A stretch of DNA of 64,000 bases from Rhodocollybia butyracea (GCA_015501585.1 JADNRY010000069.1:186001-250000), one strand, 5' to 3'; positions 21,216 through 34,326 are shown, numbered from the stretch's first letter. Program-made: numbers and translations. Notes: generated by a model from the letters alone, not told the origin.

Positions 21216-23160
21216 GGCTCGGATTGGGGAATTTGAGATACCATATCTTGTTGATTACCAGTGCTATGTGCCATTCATCTCCAGCTTCAAAGCTATTCTG
21301 TAATGTAATGTCTTTTCCGTTGCAACGTATAGTTGGGGACCTATTGTATTGTATAGCAGATATCAAGCTAATTCTAATGGACATCAATGGCGGTGCGTTT
21401 CTTGCTCTACATTTCAACTTATTTGTTATAAATTCATTCATGTTGGATGCTATATAACTGTTGCAACGTTGAACGTTCAGGAAGAAAGTGGAAAATCTGA
21501 ACCACGTGCCAGACAGGAAAATTTACCAATGTGTCATCAAGGTGGGTCTACCAAATTTGGATGCTGTGCCTGTTTGGCCATTTCTCGGCATGATTAATGA
21601 TCGTTATCTTATCTTACTTAAAGTATCGTATGTCAATGTATGAGATTTGAGTGGGTTCTTTCTAGAACTACAAAATGAAAGTGATCCGCGAGACCATGTT
21701 TTGAGAAAAATTGGGTGGAGGGCATGGTATTTCACACACAAACTTCGTCGAGGTCGGCGAAATCGCCAACTTTGAGGCCAAACTGCAAGTGTCGGATGAT
21801 CAATCTGAAGAGGGGAGCCAGCTTTGCCGAGAAGAGGTGGGGTTAGGCCTAAAGCAGTCCCTCTATGAGGTTGACCTTAGATAAGAAACCTTGATAGAGG
21901 ATCGCCAATTACCAACCTCATAGAGGGAACTGTCACAGGTTATTGAGTTACTTAGCAATTACCAATGAGGTCCGTGGGGGCCAGCTCATTGTCTCAAACA
22001 ATTCAGCAGATAAAAAAAATGGAAAGGACACTTGAATCTGCCCACCCACATCCGTTTTGTCGTTCATGATCTCGACCTGTTAATTGGTTACTGCACAAAT
22101 GATGCTCAACTAACCAAAAACACTGCTCATAGCTTTTGTCTAGGAACTTCTTTCCCCAGTCGTTGCCGCGCCTTCGGAAGATCTCCAGGATGGCTACAAT
22201 CCGCCTTCAAGTGACTACAGTCAGGCCCTTCTTAAGACGCTCTCACGCGTCTGGTGGTCCGTGGAGCGAATGCTACGCGGCTGAGGCCCTCTACCCTGAG
22301 AGAATGGCGGCTCTGCCACAGGGAACAGAAGGCAAAGGCGATGCCCTCCTCTGATGTGACTTCAACTACAACCCCTCTTGGGAAGTGTATGTTTTTGACG
22401 TACTAAAAAAAATTGCATGGAGGGCATGGTATCTCACACGCAAACTTTGTCAAGGGCTGGGGAAGTCGTAAGGGTCGCCAACTTTGAGGCCAAACTGCAG
22501 CCATCCTTAAGAGGGCGTTATCACTCATACTAAGGAAGTATCGATGAGGAAGGACCAATAAGATAAATGGTATTGCAGGGAGGTAGCAAAGGAGCGCTCA
22601 AGAAGTGGATGCAGTAATGGATGCAGTTAAGGCTGAATGTTGAACGCTTAATTAATGTTTCTGTGAGTTGTTTTTTCTGTCTATCTTGGTGGCAGTAATG
22701 ATATGTTTACTTGTGTTTACTTGTCAGAATATGTCCCGCACAGAGAGTGAAGTCGAGATAGATTGGGAGGGAGCACAAGTGAGGGGCCTTTGTGGAGAGT
22801 TCATTTGGCAAATTGGTGGTCTGTGCGCATCTCAGAGAGCAGAAGAGCAACGAGACCAAGAGTGTGTAAGTGTAAGTTCACTCAGTTGATTGTAGAGCAA
22901 CTATATTGAGTGCGTAAGTTAAACTGTTGGCTACTATATATATATAAGTAGGCTCGGGAGTGTTAGGCGCGCTGGCCACGGAACCAAACTACCAGCTGCA
23001 TAGTATATAGCAAGCATCGGCAGTATAGAAAAGGAGACGGCAAAGCTGAGTGTATCATCATAAGTAGCATACGGAGTACACTCCCTAACAGAGTGTCAGC
23101 GATCTACTAGTACCACGACAGTTTAGACTAGAGCACCTAAAGGCTCATTTTAATTCGCAC
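21216..23160. repeat. Gene-poor region with dispersed repeats
   Basis: 21716-21795 and 22416-22500 are diverged direct repeats (shared word CCAACTTTGAGGCCAAACTGC). 22104-22222 duplicates 4921-5038. A segment at 22961-23090 begins TGTTAGG and ends CCTAACA after a GGGAG tract and might be a short solo LTR, but its flanks do not match. No gene was recognised. Confidence 0.5.
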
Positions 23161-23412
23161 TTTACTTATACATCTATGCTAGCGTTGATTGACTGCATTA
23201 CTGCCGGATCATCGCTACGGCAATAAAGGACCGCTCTGAACGAGGTACTAATATTACTTACTCTGCTTTGGATGTACAAAGGGCCTTTACTTATTACTCC
23301 GCTGTGGCAGTACAAAAGGGCCTTTAATTTGCTTTCCGGGCATGCACAAAGAGTCAAAGTCCTGAAAAATGGTATATATACCTAGTCCTATATACCACTT
23401 TTGCTGCTAGCC

Positions 23413-24371
23413 ATGCTCAACTCCAATACTCAAAGTACTCAAAGTCCACACTGCAAGTATATTCATTCATTAAATGTCCAGCGCTGAATATCAAAAATTT
23501 CAGTTTCTGCAGGGGATATTGCCTTTTGTTCGGTAGATCACGTAATCTTCCATATTCATAAAGCAAACTTGGAACTAGTGTCAACTGGCTTTCCACCTGC
23601 GACAGTGCACTCTGATGAAATAATCCCTTTCGATGAAGAGGCTGAAACATTGGAGATATTTTTCAGCTTGGTGTATCCAAATTGCCCTCTTCCTCATGAA
23701 TTTGACAGACTCACCTTTACAAAACTTGTGAAGGTGACTACTCCCGCGGACAAATGGGGAATGCACCAAGCCCTTGAGATATGTCTAGGGCAATTCCAGT
23801 GAGTCAAAAAATTGATTTATAGTCAATAGTCATTGACTCATGTGTTGTTAGCAAGCACATCCATCTACATCAATTGGAGATCCTTGAGCTGGGAGGACAG
23901 CATAACCATGCTCCTCTTGTAGCTGCTGTAGCTCCATACCTTGTCCACCTTCCGCTGAACAAGATTTTGTCTTCATTGCCTTATACCCTCTTCAAGAAAT
24001 GGGTGAGGACTGATAGAAACCATCCTGCATTGAGCTAACAAAGCATCGTACAGGCAGATTACCGAGAACGTTGGATATGGGCTCTATTATCATGCTATAA
24101 AGATCTTGACAAGCATAGTGGATGTTCGTTGTGGAATAGTGAAGTTAAGCCTCATCTCCAAGTGCAGCTATTTGGTCCCTGTGGCTATACCACTGTTCTA
24201 CGCGAAGGTCATGATAATCAAGACCAGCGCACGATTGGAGATCGATGTGCTGAGGTGTACATTTGGCTTCACGCAGAGAAAAGGCATAGTGAAGGGCTTA
24301 TGTGTTGTGAAACTGAAATTAAAAATTGGAAAGAGCGTACATTACAAGATCTGCAGAGCATTCCATTTTGA
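23413..24371 (+). CDS. BTB/POZ domain protein, Agaricomycete type
   Basis: Exons 23513-23798, 23852-24002 and 24054-24371 join in frame across introns of 53 bp (GTGAGT..TTAG) and 51 bp (GTGAGG..TACAG). A short first exon is needed: ATG at 23413 with a phase-1 donor near 23434 or 23443 fits, but its donor is weak. The protein begins with the BTB pattern of a large mushroom family: DIAFCSVDHVIFHIHKANLE, then ...STGFPP..., ...FSLVYPN..., ...WGMHQALEIC. A family-specific C-terminal helical region ends ...WKERTLQDLQSIPF at the stop. BTB domains mediate dimerisation and partner binding, and some act as Cullin-3 adaptors. The exact role here is unknown. No in-frame stops once introns are removed, so it looks functional. 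Confidence 0.78.
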
Positions 24372-24652
24372 TCTGGATTCACAGTTGTCTTGTGCTAAGG
24401 ATTTCATAATAGCAATTGCATTTACCTTGTTGAAGTTGCAAAGGGAAAGAAACCTCGATCATCCAGAGGTTCACTTCAGTAGCAGTGTCTAGGCGCATCC
24501 TCAGAGTATGGGTTTTGGGAGTTGCTACCTCAGTTAAGAGCGGCGGATGGTATTTGACGTCAAGATCAGACGTTAGACATAGATCTAGACGAAATATCCA
24601 ATACAAGTGTTAACCTGGTAACCAAACCCTTAAGCTCTTAAGAGGCTGACAT
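24372..24652. other. 3' flank of the BTB gene
   Basis: No further frame recognised. 24648-24652 (GACAT) directly precedes the LTR-like segment that follows. Confidence 0.45.
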
Positions 24653-25063
24653 TGTCAAGCCATGATCCCTCAGAGGGGCCTGTTCTAGGCTTATACGAGT
24701 GTATAGAGTAGAACTTGAACTCTGCACAAAGGTGTTGTGAAATCGATAAAAGGCGCATTGAATGGTAGGTGGATGCTAAAGCGCTGACCATCCGAAAGAG
24801 ATAGATCAGAAAGAGAGATGAGTCAAGTCGAGATACAGGAGTGTGTTTTGTATAACAATTCTACCGCACGGAGAGTCTAAGGATACGGTAAGAAATACAG
24901 TAGGTGGAACAAGGCACATCTGCGGGAAGGTAAGCGGAAGTAGGCACTACATCTAGAGCAGTGAAAGGAGATATGTTTGGTAGCCACCGGGTCACAAAGG
25001 CGGGTGGATGACGACATCCCTCAAAGGCTGAGGTAGAAGTAAAATGTACAGGGCATGATATCA
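24653..25063 (-). repeat. LTR fragment, probable 3' LTR on the minus strand
   Basis: About 411 bp starting TGTCAAGCCATGATC and ending GGCATGATATCA, that is TG..CA. Immediately to the right lies CCCCCTCCGAG, which on the minus strand is the polypurine tract CTCGGAGGGGG directly before the LTR. This is the expected arrangement at the 3' end of a retrotransposon read on the minus strand. The internal part is cut off about 20-30 bp further on by foldback copy C, and no second LTR was found. Confidence 0.5.
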
Positions 25064-25084
25064 CCCCCTCCGAGTCCTCGAGGA

Positions 25085-27114
25085 ACCACCCATTGCAGTA
25101 GCATTATTTAAATACCCCCAGTACCTGTTGTGGAGATTATGATAATAAACCCAGTAAGCTACTGTACAGTAAGAGTGTAGGGGCATTTTAATCCCTCTGT
25201 GTTCGCATTTGATGAGGTCATGTGACTCATTCATTGCAGCTTTTGGGTGGCTGGACGAAAATAGGTTATTTACGGGCCTATTTAGGCAATCTCTGGGATG
25301 ATAGCTAGCCCAAAAAAGACTATATATAATGTATTAATATTTGAGCACTACTCCGAGGTGGATTAGGCACCATAAGGGGATGGATTGCATCGAAAAATCT
25401 AGATGACGTTCGGTCAAAGCTGGTTGAGCATTACCCAATTGGGTAATGCCATCAAAACAGTAAAAGCGGCCTAAAAAGCCTGCTTCTACATGGATATTCC
25501 ACCCTATAAGAGTGTAGATAGTATCTTTACATATATAATAGGTCCCTGAAGCAAGGTTACAGCGATAGCTGCGGTTAAAGCTGTTTTATTACCATATTTA
25601 GAATGCCAGCAAAGCGGCCTAAAAGCTTGTTTATGCATGGTTATTCTACCCAATAGCAGTCTATACAGTATTTATAGATGTACAGTAGGCACCTAAAGCA
25701 AAATTAAAGCAGGTATATGGTGTAATAGTAGCACTGCTTTGATGTTTGGGTCTGTGGCTGTGTTGTGAAAAATCGAAATAAAAGTAGGGTTCTTTAATAT
25801 ACTAGGAGTACAGGCATGGTCTCTGCATAATATATATATGCCTGAAGCGAAATAAGAGCATTCTATGAAGAGAATAGGCTGTAATTGCCCGCTCTAGGCC
25901 AGAGGAGGTCAAAGCTGTATGACCAAATAGGGAAATATATGATTACATACAGGTGGTGTTGAGTCAAAGTTGGGCTCAGTAATGGCATGGCCTCTCAAGG
26001 TCTGAGGTCTGGAATACATATCTGAGTACTGTAGTACGCTAGCTATGCCCTCCAGGTGTTATATTTGGCAATATGTATGCAGGAATATGTACATGGAGTG
26101 ATCAATGGTGAGTAACCATCAAAATTCGCATTTTTGAGGAATTAAATACTAATAATGAGTGTCTAAGCGCAGGTAGGACCTCAAAGCTTGGTAGGTGTAC
26201 TGTACTACATAGTATACACTCGATCCGTGTCCAAGAACTATTAATCTGCGACCAGATGCGATGATTCCAGACCTCAGACCTTGAGAGGCCATGCCATTAC
26301 TGAGCCCAACTTTGACTCAACACCACCTGTATGTAATCATATATTTCCCTATTTGGTCATACAGCTTTGACCTCCTCTGGCCTAGAGCGGGCAATTACAG
26401 CCTATTCTCTTCATAGAATGCTCTTATTTCGCTTCAGGCATATATATATTATGCAGAGACCATGCCTGTACTCCTAGTATATTAAAGAACCCTACTTTTA
26501 TTTCGATTTTTCACAACACAGCCACAGACCCAAACATCAAAGCAGTGCTACTATTACACCATATACCTGCTTTAATTTTGCTTTAGGTGCCTACTGTACA
26601 TCTATAAATACTGTATAGACTGCTATTGGGTAGAATAACCATGCATAAACAAGCTTTTAGGCCGCTTTGCTGGCATTCTAAATATGGTAATAAAACAGCT
26701 TTAACCGCAGCTATCGCTGTAACCTTGCTTCAGGGACCTATTATATATGTAAAGATACTATCTACACTCTTATAGGGTGGAATATCCATGTAGAAGCAGG
26801 CTTTTTAGGCCGCTTTTACTGTTTTGATGGCATTACCCAATTGGGTAATGCTCAACCAGCTTTGACCGAACGTCATCTAGATTTTTCGATGCAATCCATC
26901 CCCTTATGGTGCCTAATCCACCTCGGAGTAGTGCTCAAATATTAATACATTATATATAGTCTTTTTTTGGGCTAGCTATCATCCCAGAGATTGCCTAAAT
27001 AGGCCCGTAAATAACCTATTTTCGTCCAGCCACCCAAAAGCTGCAATGAATGAGTCACATGACCTCATCAAATGCGAACACAGAGGGATTAAAATGCCCC
27101 TACACTCTTACTGT
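25085..27114. mobile_element. Foldback element copy C: near-perfect 850-bp palindrome
   Basis: Left arm 25166-26015 (850 bp) is the reverse complement of 26264-27114 (851 bp), differing by one T in a run and little else. The loop is 248 bp (26016-26263). The left arm extends outward to the family tip near 25095; the right arm lacks that last 70-80 bp and ends at CTTACTGT / CCCCAACTC. It is related to copies A (6561-7843) and B (15366-16631). No open frame for a transposase. Such a palindrome would yield a long hairpin RNA if transcribed. Confidence 0.85.
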
Positions 27115-27977
27115 CCCCAACTCTGACCGAAGGGAAGGGAGGGTCTTGTAGGTGTCAAATGAGTGTTGGATTCTTCCAAAGCCGCCAGATCGGGTATTTC
27201 TTTCCCACCTGATCTTCAGCTGCCATGCTGTTTGTTTCATGTTGAGCCGCTATGCCGGGTAGTCTGTTTCTCAATGATTTCTATGGTCATATGATGAGTT
27301 TTTTTTGGGGCTAAACTGGTGCATATGACCTACTGGCATGGTAATTCATTTTGTTCCTCTCCAGTCCTCTCCGCTCTTTTGAGCACCTCATACACCCAGT
27401 AAGCCTAGATAACAGCCTTTGACATGGGGGGTATGATGGTCTAAGGACCACTAATATACGGTAGCGCAATAAAAGTGGTAACTTTCGCTAGGACTTTGAC
27501 ATGATGATATCCGGAAAGCTAGTACTTACCGGGATCACGTGTATGCCGCATGCCGCCTCGAAATTCCGCCACCCCCAAATGAATTGCCGCCTGCTTTACT
27601 CTACCTGTTCTTTAAGTTTGCAATGTATAGCCCTTACATATCTCGTGTCTGAGACTTGGGAAATTGGGAGAGGACAGTGCCACAGAAGCACAAGCATACA
27701 GTTGATAGGTTTGTGCTTCCTGAAGAGCGCTATGATACTGTACAAGCTTGTCCAGGTGGGGTATAAAATAGTCAAAGCTCTGAGACTAACATGTACCTCC
27801 GGGAGTCTATGTTACATTATTCTTGAATTATTCCTTGCCTCACCATCCCATCTTTGGTAGTCCACTTAATAGACTATATATGGTATAAATCTTGTAGTAT
27901 GTAGTCTATAGCAGTCAGGTAGACTCTATATGTTACTTATGAGGTCAAATATCGATAGACGCGCTGTCCTTGCACTG
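27115..27977. other. No gene recognised
   Basis: A 119-residue plus-strand frame at 27501-27860 has no recognisable motif and poor coding character. No repeat partner was seen. Confidence 0.4.
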
Positions 27978-27980
27978 AAC

Positions 27981-28787
27981 GATGAGGAGAGAGCTGAGGA
28001 TGGAAGCGTGAGAACATACCGGAAAAGCTTACCGGTGCTTCCACTTGTTGTTTCAAGCAGTGAGCAGAGGAAGGAGGTAATGTCTGATTCAGAGCGGACC
28101 TCCCGGAAACTCATGAGCGGGCATGATTGCTTATCTTCAAGGAAAAGTACCTATAATATCCTGAAATATGTCTCCTGAATCCTTATCAAAGAGATACAGT
28201 AAAACTTATACTTGCTATCAGAAACAATGAACTTTAGGAAAGAAAACTTGATATATAAGTCTAAGGTGCTGCCCACATACTTATATACACTATATAACCA
28301 TTATATGGCAAGATTAGGATCCTCAAAAATGTTTAGCAGTCTCAGTCAGGTAACAGGTCTTTAAGGACAAAGTTAAGTGCAACGGCTTGAACAAATGTAA
28401 GTAAGGTTGTATCAGGATCACCAGACGGCTTCAGTATGGCCAAATTTAATGCATAATGGAAAGCAACTATAGGTGGAATTATTCCTCAAATACAAAGGCC
28501 ATAGTCCAGGTCATTCCTCCCTGAGCTCATTGTTGTTGACAATCATTACGAGTTTTACTGTATCTCCTTAACATGGAAGAAGTATTTCAGGATATTATAG
28601 GTATATCTCCATGTACCTTTGGCAGCTTGAAGATAAACAATAATACTCGCTCATGAGTTTCCGGGAGGTCCGCTCTCAATCAGAAATTTCTCCTTCCTCT
28701 GCTCACTGCTCGAAACAACAAACGGAAGCACCGGTAAGCTTTTCCAGTACATTATCACGCTTCCATCCTCAGCTCTCCTCATTGTTT
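27981..28787. repeat. Inverted repeat with about 230-bp arms
   Basis: 27981-28206 is the diverged reverse complement of 28551-28787 (for example GTTTCCGGGAGGTCCGCTCT in the right arm), separated by about 345 bp. Differences include several substitutions and small gaps. It could be a MITE-like hairpin or a tail-to-tail duplication of a gene fragment. No clear terminal motif or target duplication. Confidence 0.65.
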
Positions 28788-29384
28788 GGCGCAACGACAA
28801 CGCATCTTTCAGTAGTGATTAGATTGTCACTTGATGCACAACCTAATACTTCAACAGATAGCACCTGCCGCGAGAGATAGCCAGTGCTGAATAGCTTACA
28901 ACCTTCTGCGTTTAGTTGCAGCATCAGCAGATTAAAGACGTAAAGTGTAAGCAATCACCTCCAGTTGGTCAGTCAAAGGGGCAAAATGGGAGTCAGAACA
29001 ATGAAATATATTCAGGCAAAGAGCCTCACAATCCATAATCAATAGTAACCCACCTCCTGGCATAGGCAGGTAACTTAGCAACAGATTTAACACCTGTAAC
29101 AAAAGCAAAGTCATTGACAGCACAAGCAATAGCAGACATGGAATTCTGTACAAAATGAACCTAGTCTCGAACTTGCGAGTGTGGGCCATCGCGCCGAGCG
29201 CGTGGCAGGTACGAGTCCTGTATGCTGCTAGTTCATTCTATTTACTGTGACTCATGCATAAACCTCTTGTTGTGCCGCTGCAATGTATATCAGGGAAAAA
29301 GAAATTTGAAGCTCAAGTACAAGGAGGTTGGCTCAACTCCAGAAAGGCGGAGAGAGCTCGAGTTTCGGGAAGGACCACAGCCTC
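28788..29384. other. No gene recognised; contains a tRNA-like word
   Basis: 29171-29220 is similar to 42660-42710 (see that entry). It includes GGTACGAGTCC, which resembles a pol III B box. Otherwise no coding or repeat feature recognised. Confidence 0.35.
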
Positions 29385-30440
29385 ACCATGTCTTGTTGTG
29401 TTGATCAACATTGTCGGTGTTTGTCATTGGGGTAAAAAGTGGTGGTTCTATATCCACTGCTCTGTACATTCGAGATATGGTGCCTAGGTGGTCTTGAACT
29501 ACTCTGTCTACTCTGTTCAGAGAAGTGTACTCTGGAAGCTCAGTATCTTGGTCATACAGGAAAGTTAGCCTTGTACAAAATATGCGGTCGAATCAATGTA
29601 CCCATCAGGTGAAGAGCACCGTTCAAGTATTTCTCCTCCATCCAGAGAGCCATTAGGGGCCCGGGAACTTGAGAAAGTTCAACTGCACTAGGATTGGATT
29701 CATGTTGAAGTACCAGTTGATTACTACCAAATGTTAGTACAAGCCCTGGACATTAGTCAGAACTTACTTTCATGCTAGCGCACCTGCTAAGGGTCCAATC
29801 AGTTGGAAAATGAACCTCCATTTGTGAAGGCGCCAAGGACGGAGATACATTCAGAGCCAGTAGAAAAGATGTAGTTCATCTTGAAGAAGATGTTCTGCAA
29901 ACAGTCAATGATTAATGAGTGGGACTACCCGAAACTCAACACACCCCAAGACATGTCAGTTTTGAATCGGTCCCTGTTTTCTTGACTGAACCTCCTGGGC
30001 AATATAAAGTCTTGTTCCAAACTCTAGCAAAATATTCAACAAGCGATTGGAAAACATGAATAAGCAGCAAACCTAGGGTCATGTCAGCACCATGAAAACA
30101 GAAAACAGTAGTGGTTGAAGTTGTGGATGATGGCAATAAATATGTTGCAGGAAGCAGAGTGCAATCAAGTCACAAGTGCATGGACTGCAGCCACCACCGG
30201 TGAAAGAAAAAAACCAAGGAGATAGACTTGAGCGAGGTTGAGAACTGGAAGTAGTGAGAAACGCCGTGTGATAAAAAAAAGGCACTGCATTGGACTGCCA
30301 CTCCATGAGTTTGCGAATTAGAGGTGTGCAGCCTGCAGCAGAAACGGCGTTTAGTGTCAGAAGATCGAACAAAGAAAACGCCAGTGAGAGCAGCAGTGCC
30401 GGACCATAGAGACAATCAGAGAAGGATCAACTTACTGATG
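29385..30440 (-). pseudogene. Unidentified minus-strand gene remnant
   Basis: Several minus-strand pieces look protein-like: a hydrophobic run around 30372-30270 (LLTLNAVSAAGCTPLIRKLM) and an open stretch around 29560-29390 (YDQDTELPEYTSLNRVDRVV...) with a stop. I could not join them by convincing introns and could not assign a family. It may be a decayed multi-exon membrane protein. Confidence 0.2.
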
Positions 30441-32850
30441 TAGAACAGAAGAAGAAGAAGAAAAGCGGAAGTCAGAGGTTGCAAATCGCAGAGTTACATC
30501 TGCAAACTTCGAAGCAATTTAGGTATCAAGAGATTTGGAGCAGGGTGTGCAGAAGTTGCCTTTTGAGAGTGGTAGGAAACAGAAGTACTGAAAACAAGGA
30601 ACAATATTGCGTGATGATGAGTAGGTGCAGTGGGCAAAAGAGCGTAGAGTATGTGGATGATCAATCAGAAAGTCACATGGATATGCTTTGACATTCCAAA
30701 TATATCGAAACGAAATCCTAATTGGGTCAACCGGATTTGGACAAAATCAGGCTTAATCGGGAAAAGTTCTCACGCAAAACCCGCCATAAAGGACGAGCCT
30801 TCATTACATTCAGGACTCGTAACTTAGTACTTGGTACTTATTACAATTAAGATGTAAGACAACAGCAATCTCTCAGTAGTAGTGGAACAAACTAATATAT
30901 ATTCTGTACTAAGACACTTAGACAACATCAATCTCTACAACAAGTACTCAGTTATATAAGATGCTTCTAGCACAGAATATAGAAGTAAAAGGAGTTGATG
31001 AGGACTCTTCCGAGATTGGCTCAGATTGCCGGCGGTCCGGGCTCATCTCAAGGAGACTCCCGCCATCTAAGCAAGGGGACTATATACTTAAAAAGTGCAT
31101 AAAGTAGCTGTCTAAGGATAATTAGCCTAAACTTGGGAAATATTTAATGTTTGGTGAACAGGCTATCAATTGTGCTCAGTTTATCTACTATACCGTATTA
31201 ACGGCTGTAACAGCCGTCGAAATACGGTCAATATGGTTACTTACCGTAATGTATGCCGTGCCGTATCAAGAACATCGAGGGGTCAATACGGTACCGTTCC
31301 GTTGCAGAGCCCTAGCTGGTAGTCGGGGATTGCTGCGCAGCAGCATTAAGGATGGATCAACGTTCAACGATGGTGAGAAGACGGTTGGACCCGGACCGAG
31401 GAGGTCAAAGCTGGCAAATTCGTAACTCTCACGGACCGCAGAGGGTGGGACACAAACGCTTCGCTTACGTTTCACTTCGTTTCAACTAGAGCGGTTTGTG
31501 AATGACCGCGATCAAATAGTATGTATGCCTTGGCGATATGGGAAACCATTGGCGTCAGGGCTTCATGCTGATCCTGGAAGTCGGGAGAACATGCGCCCAG
31601 TTTCGCATAGAACTGCTCTTGCAGGTTGTGGCGCGGGAAAGAGCTTCGTACTCGGAAGCGGTTATCCTCACGCGGGTTCGATGGGAGATCTGGCGGAGTC
31701 TTCGTGCTCCGAGAGAGATGGTGAGAGAAGGGGAAAGGAAATCTCTAATTACCCTAAGAATAAGTAGAGTATTTATACAAAATTCTAATTAACAACGAGT
31801 AACTAATTTAACTAATTGTCCTTAAGCCAATAAATCTGAAGGTCCGTAAGACGTCACGATACATGCTCAAAATGGTATGGAGCGTGACAAGGTATATCAG
31901 GGTAGGGAGAATTTCGCATACCAGGAGGGCGTAGCACTCATCCTCAACGCCCATCCTCAACGCCCAACCTATTACACAGACAGCATGTATTTGGTCACTT
32001 CCGCCCATGGTCTTCCTGTTGAGTGTCTACAGTACTTGGAGAGATATAGACCTTTCATTCGGAGGGAACGGCACGCTGTATCGTTTCTGCCAACTCAAAG
32101 TGGTAGGTTGATGGTGGGATGATCTTCGGTACACAGTATATGCAAGCGGTATCTAAAAAAATTGGCTATGAACTTATGAATCACTACCTTCTCTTCAGTT
32201 GAGCTGCCTGTGCTGGTACAGTTATAGGACTGCAATCAGCTATGTATCTTACTGTTTGGGCCGTGTTTTCCCGAATGGGACTTATCTTCAGATAAGATAG
32301 CAAGGCGATCAAGCCATCCGAGAATGTGAGCATCGCCTTCTCATCGTCTCGCGTAAAGTTCATGTCAAGTTCCCTCCTCCCTCATTGGAAAATAGCCACT
32401 CACGTCATGACTCACGTACAGAATGGCAGCTGGACATGTCTGCCTGGTCGCTGGCAAGCCTGCTGAGTCTTTGGGTTTCCCGCCCACACGCCGGCCCAGG
32501 CCAAGGCAATTATCCGCCCAACCTTACCAAGTTAATCTCTACTCCTGACTTGATGTATGACTCTCAGTTTGCTCTCAGTCACTTCGGCGATTACATTACT
32601 CATCTTATATTATCATCTTCTATTAGTGGCTCTGAGCGCCTATGAGCATGCCAACTCAGCCAAAGAGGAGACATTTTTGTCTTGTCTTGTGGACAAACAT
32701 GCGCAAACCGCTTTCGTTTGTATTTATGATGAGACAGGAGATATTGAAGGTGGCTATGTCACCCGTAAGAGTGTTTAGAGTAAGGAGTAAGGAGAGCGTG
32801 AAGTGGGAGTGAGGAGTAGTATTCGGAGTGTAAAATAATTGACGCATAGG
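30441..32850. other. Gene-poor region
   Basis: No gene recognised. 31192-31228 forms a hairpin (ACCGTATT..CGGCTGT..ACAGCCG..AATACGGT). 31359-31427 is a diverged copy of 37108-37176 (shared GAGGTCAAAGCTGGCAAATT). Short overlapping frames around 31500-32650 lack recognisable features. Confidence 0.4.
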
Positions 32851-34326
32851 TCATGTACACATGTCACAGCTGAAATAACCACTTACTCCTGGTCTGTCCT
32901 CGAACTCTACTGATTCAGATCCAACATGGACAGCTGCAGGCACTGAACCACCCTCGCTGAACGGGTTTTGTTGATCTGACCACAAGGCATTATGACTTCG
33001 GATTCTGAGCTGCGTTTCAGTGTGTACTAGTTGTCCCGAAGATCTGACAAATGTCATTCTTGAGTTCAATGATGCCAATAATGTGTTGGCATAGATTTTG
33101 CCAAGGCAGTAGAACCTGTATAAACTCGTGAAACTGTGTGCTAAATAACCTGAAAGGACTTACAAAATAAAGTGGTAGTTGGTACTCTGAAGGGTCAAGA
33201 ACACCACAAGTTCAATCACTATAGAAAAAGTAGTAATGGCCCTGTTTCTACAATATACTTGATTGCATTTTCAACAAGAGTAGTTGTTTCCTTGAATGCT
33301 GAGCGTTTTCGTTGACGAAGCATATAAAAAACCATGGCTAAGTATATCAGTAATTTGTTTAGTAACAATACCATTAGCCTTGTCTTACTTAAGGTCACGA
33401 CTCACTAGGACATCAGCTGCTACAGAAAGGCCACCCAGGCCTATCACAAAGTTTTTTTTAGGCGTAGTAACATGACATGACAAGAGAAGGAACACACCGT
33501 GATAATGGAATTAGATTCATCCAAGGTTGCTACTGATGTAACTCCCGCAGAAGATGAAATAAAGGCTAAAATTAGTGTCATGCGTGAATCGTGATAAAGA
33601 AGTGCACAAACTCGAATAGTCAAAAGCAAGGACATAGATAGCTGCGCAATAGATAGCTATTCTCTCCATCAGCAACATACAAACCAAGGAAAATAGATTG
33701 AGGACTCACTAGACAAATAATCAAAGGGATCCAGTAGCTTTTCCCAAGGATGAATATCCTCCAGGCATAAAATCCCTGCACCATTGATGCTGCAACTCCA
33801 TTGAAAAAGGCAAGCAAAGTAGATGACTTTGAAGGTGGTCCAGTCTTCCCCATCCACTTCCAAGGGTCCACCAACCTCATAAGTCTCGCAAACTTGAAAG
33901 ACCAATGAAATAAGGAATACCATCCAGACTGAAACCGAAATGTCTTTATATACACAGTCCCAAGTACAAATTTAGACTTTGACTTACCCAATACTTGAAG
34001 CCATCTTCGATCACTGGGGCCAAAACAGACATGATACATGTCTTCAACCGGAATGAAAGCAAGGTGAATGTTACGTAAGGAGATACTAGTGGATAACAAA
34101 CATATTTGAAGACATAAGATCCCAAATGCTGCATATGAGGTCATATGTCCAAGGAGCTGGTGTTTTAAAAATAAGTTAGTCTGAAGGTTGAATGAAGGTC
34201 TAGAAATAAAATTTTCATACATAAGGGCCTGCTCTGGCCAGGATAATTATTTTGAGTCTTAAGTAAAAAAGGGATGACATACATTGAAGTAACATCTGGC
34301 ACCGGAGGGGTTTGGTCCATAGTCAT
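32851..34326 (-). pseudogene. DUF6534-like multi-pass membrane protein, one-base frameshift
   Basis: The start is near the ATG at 34326 (MTMDQTPPVP...). Typical family landmarks follow: YAAFGILCLQ (TM1), NGVAASMVQGFYAWRI (TM3 region), ...AADVL..., MVFYMLRQRKRSAFKETTTL, a TM segment TTFSIVIELVVFLT, and the family signature YANTLLASLNSR before a polar tail and a stop at 32851. The last intron is clear (33116-33163, 48 bp, GTAAGT..TACAG), joining exons 33337-33164 and 33115-32851. Within exon 33337-33164 the frame shifts by one base at an ACAGGGCCATT sequence, consistent with loss of one G. Intron borders in the 5' half are uncertain. Such proteins are predicted 7-TM membrane proteins of unknown role, abundant in mushrooms. 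Confidence 0.65.

Noticed and set aside
22961..23090. 130-bp TGTTAGG..CCTAACA segment after a GGGAG tract, a possible solo LTR
   Set aside because: The flanking bases GGGAG and GAGTG do not form a duplication, and no second copy is in the window.
29171..29220. Possible tRNA gene
   Set aside because: A B-box-like word is present, but no acceptor stem, anticodon arm or D-arm could be folded. A diverged copy at 42660 also lacks them.
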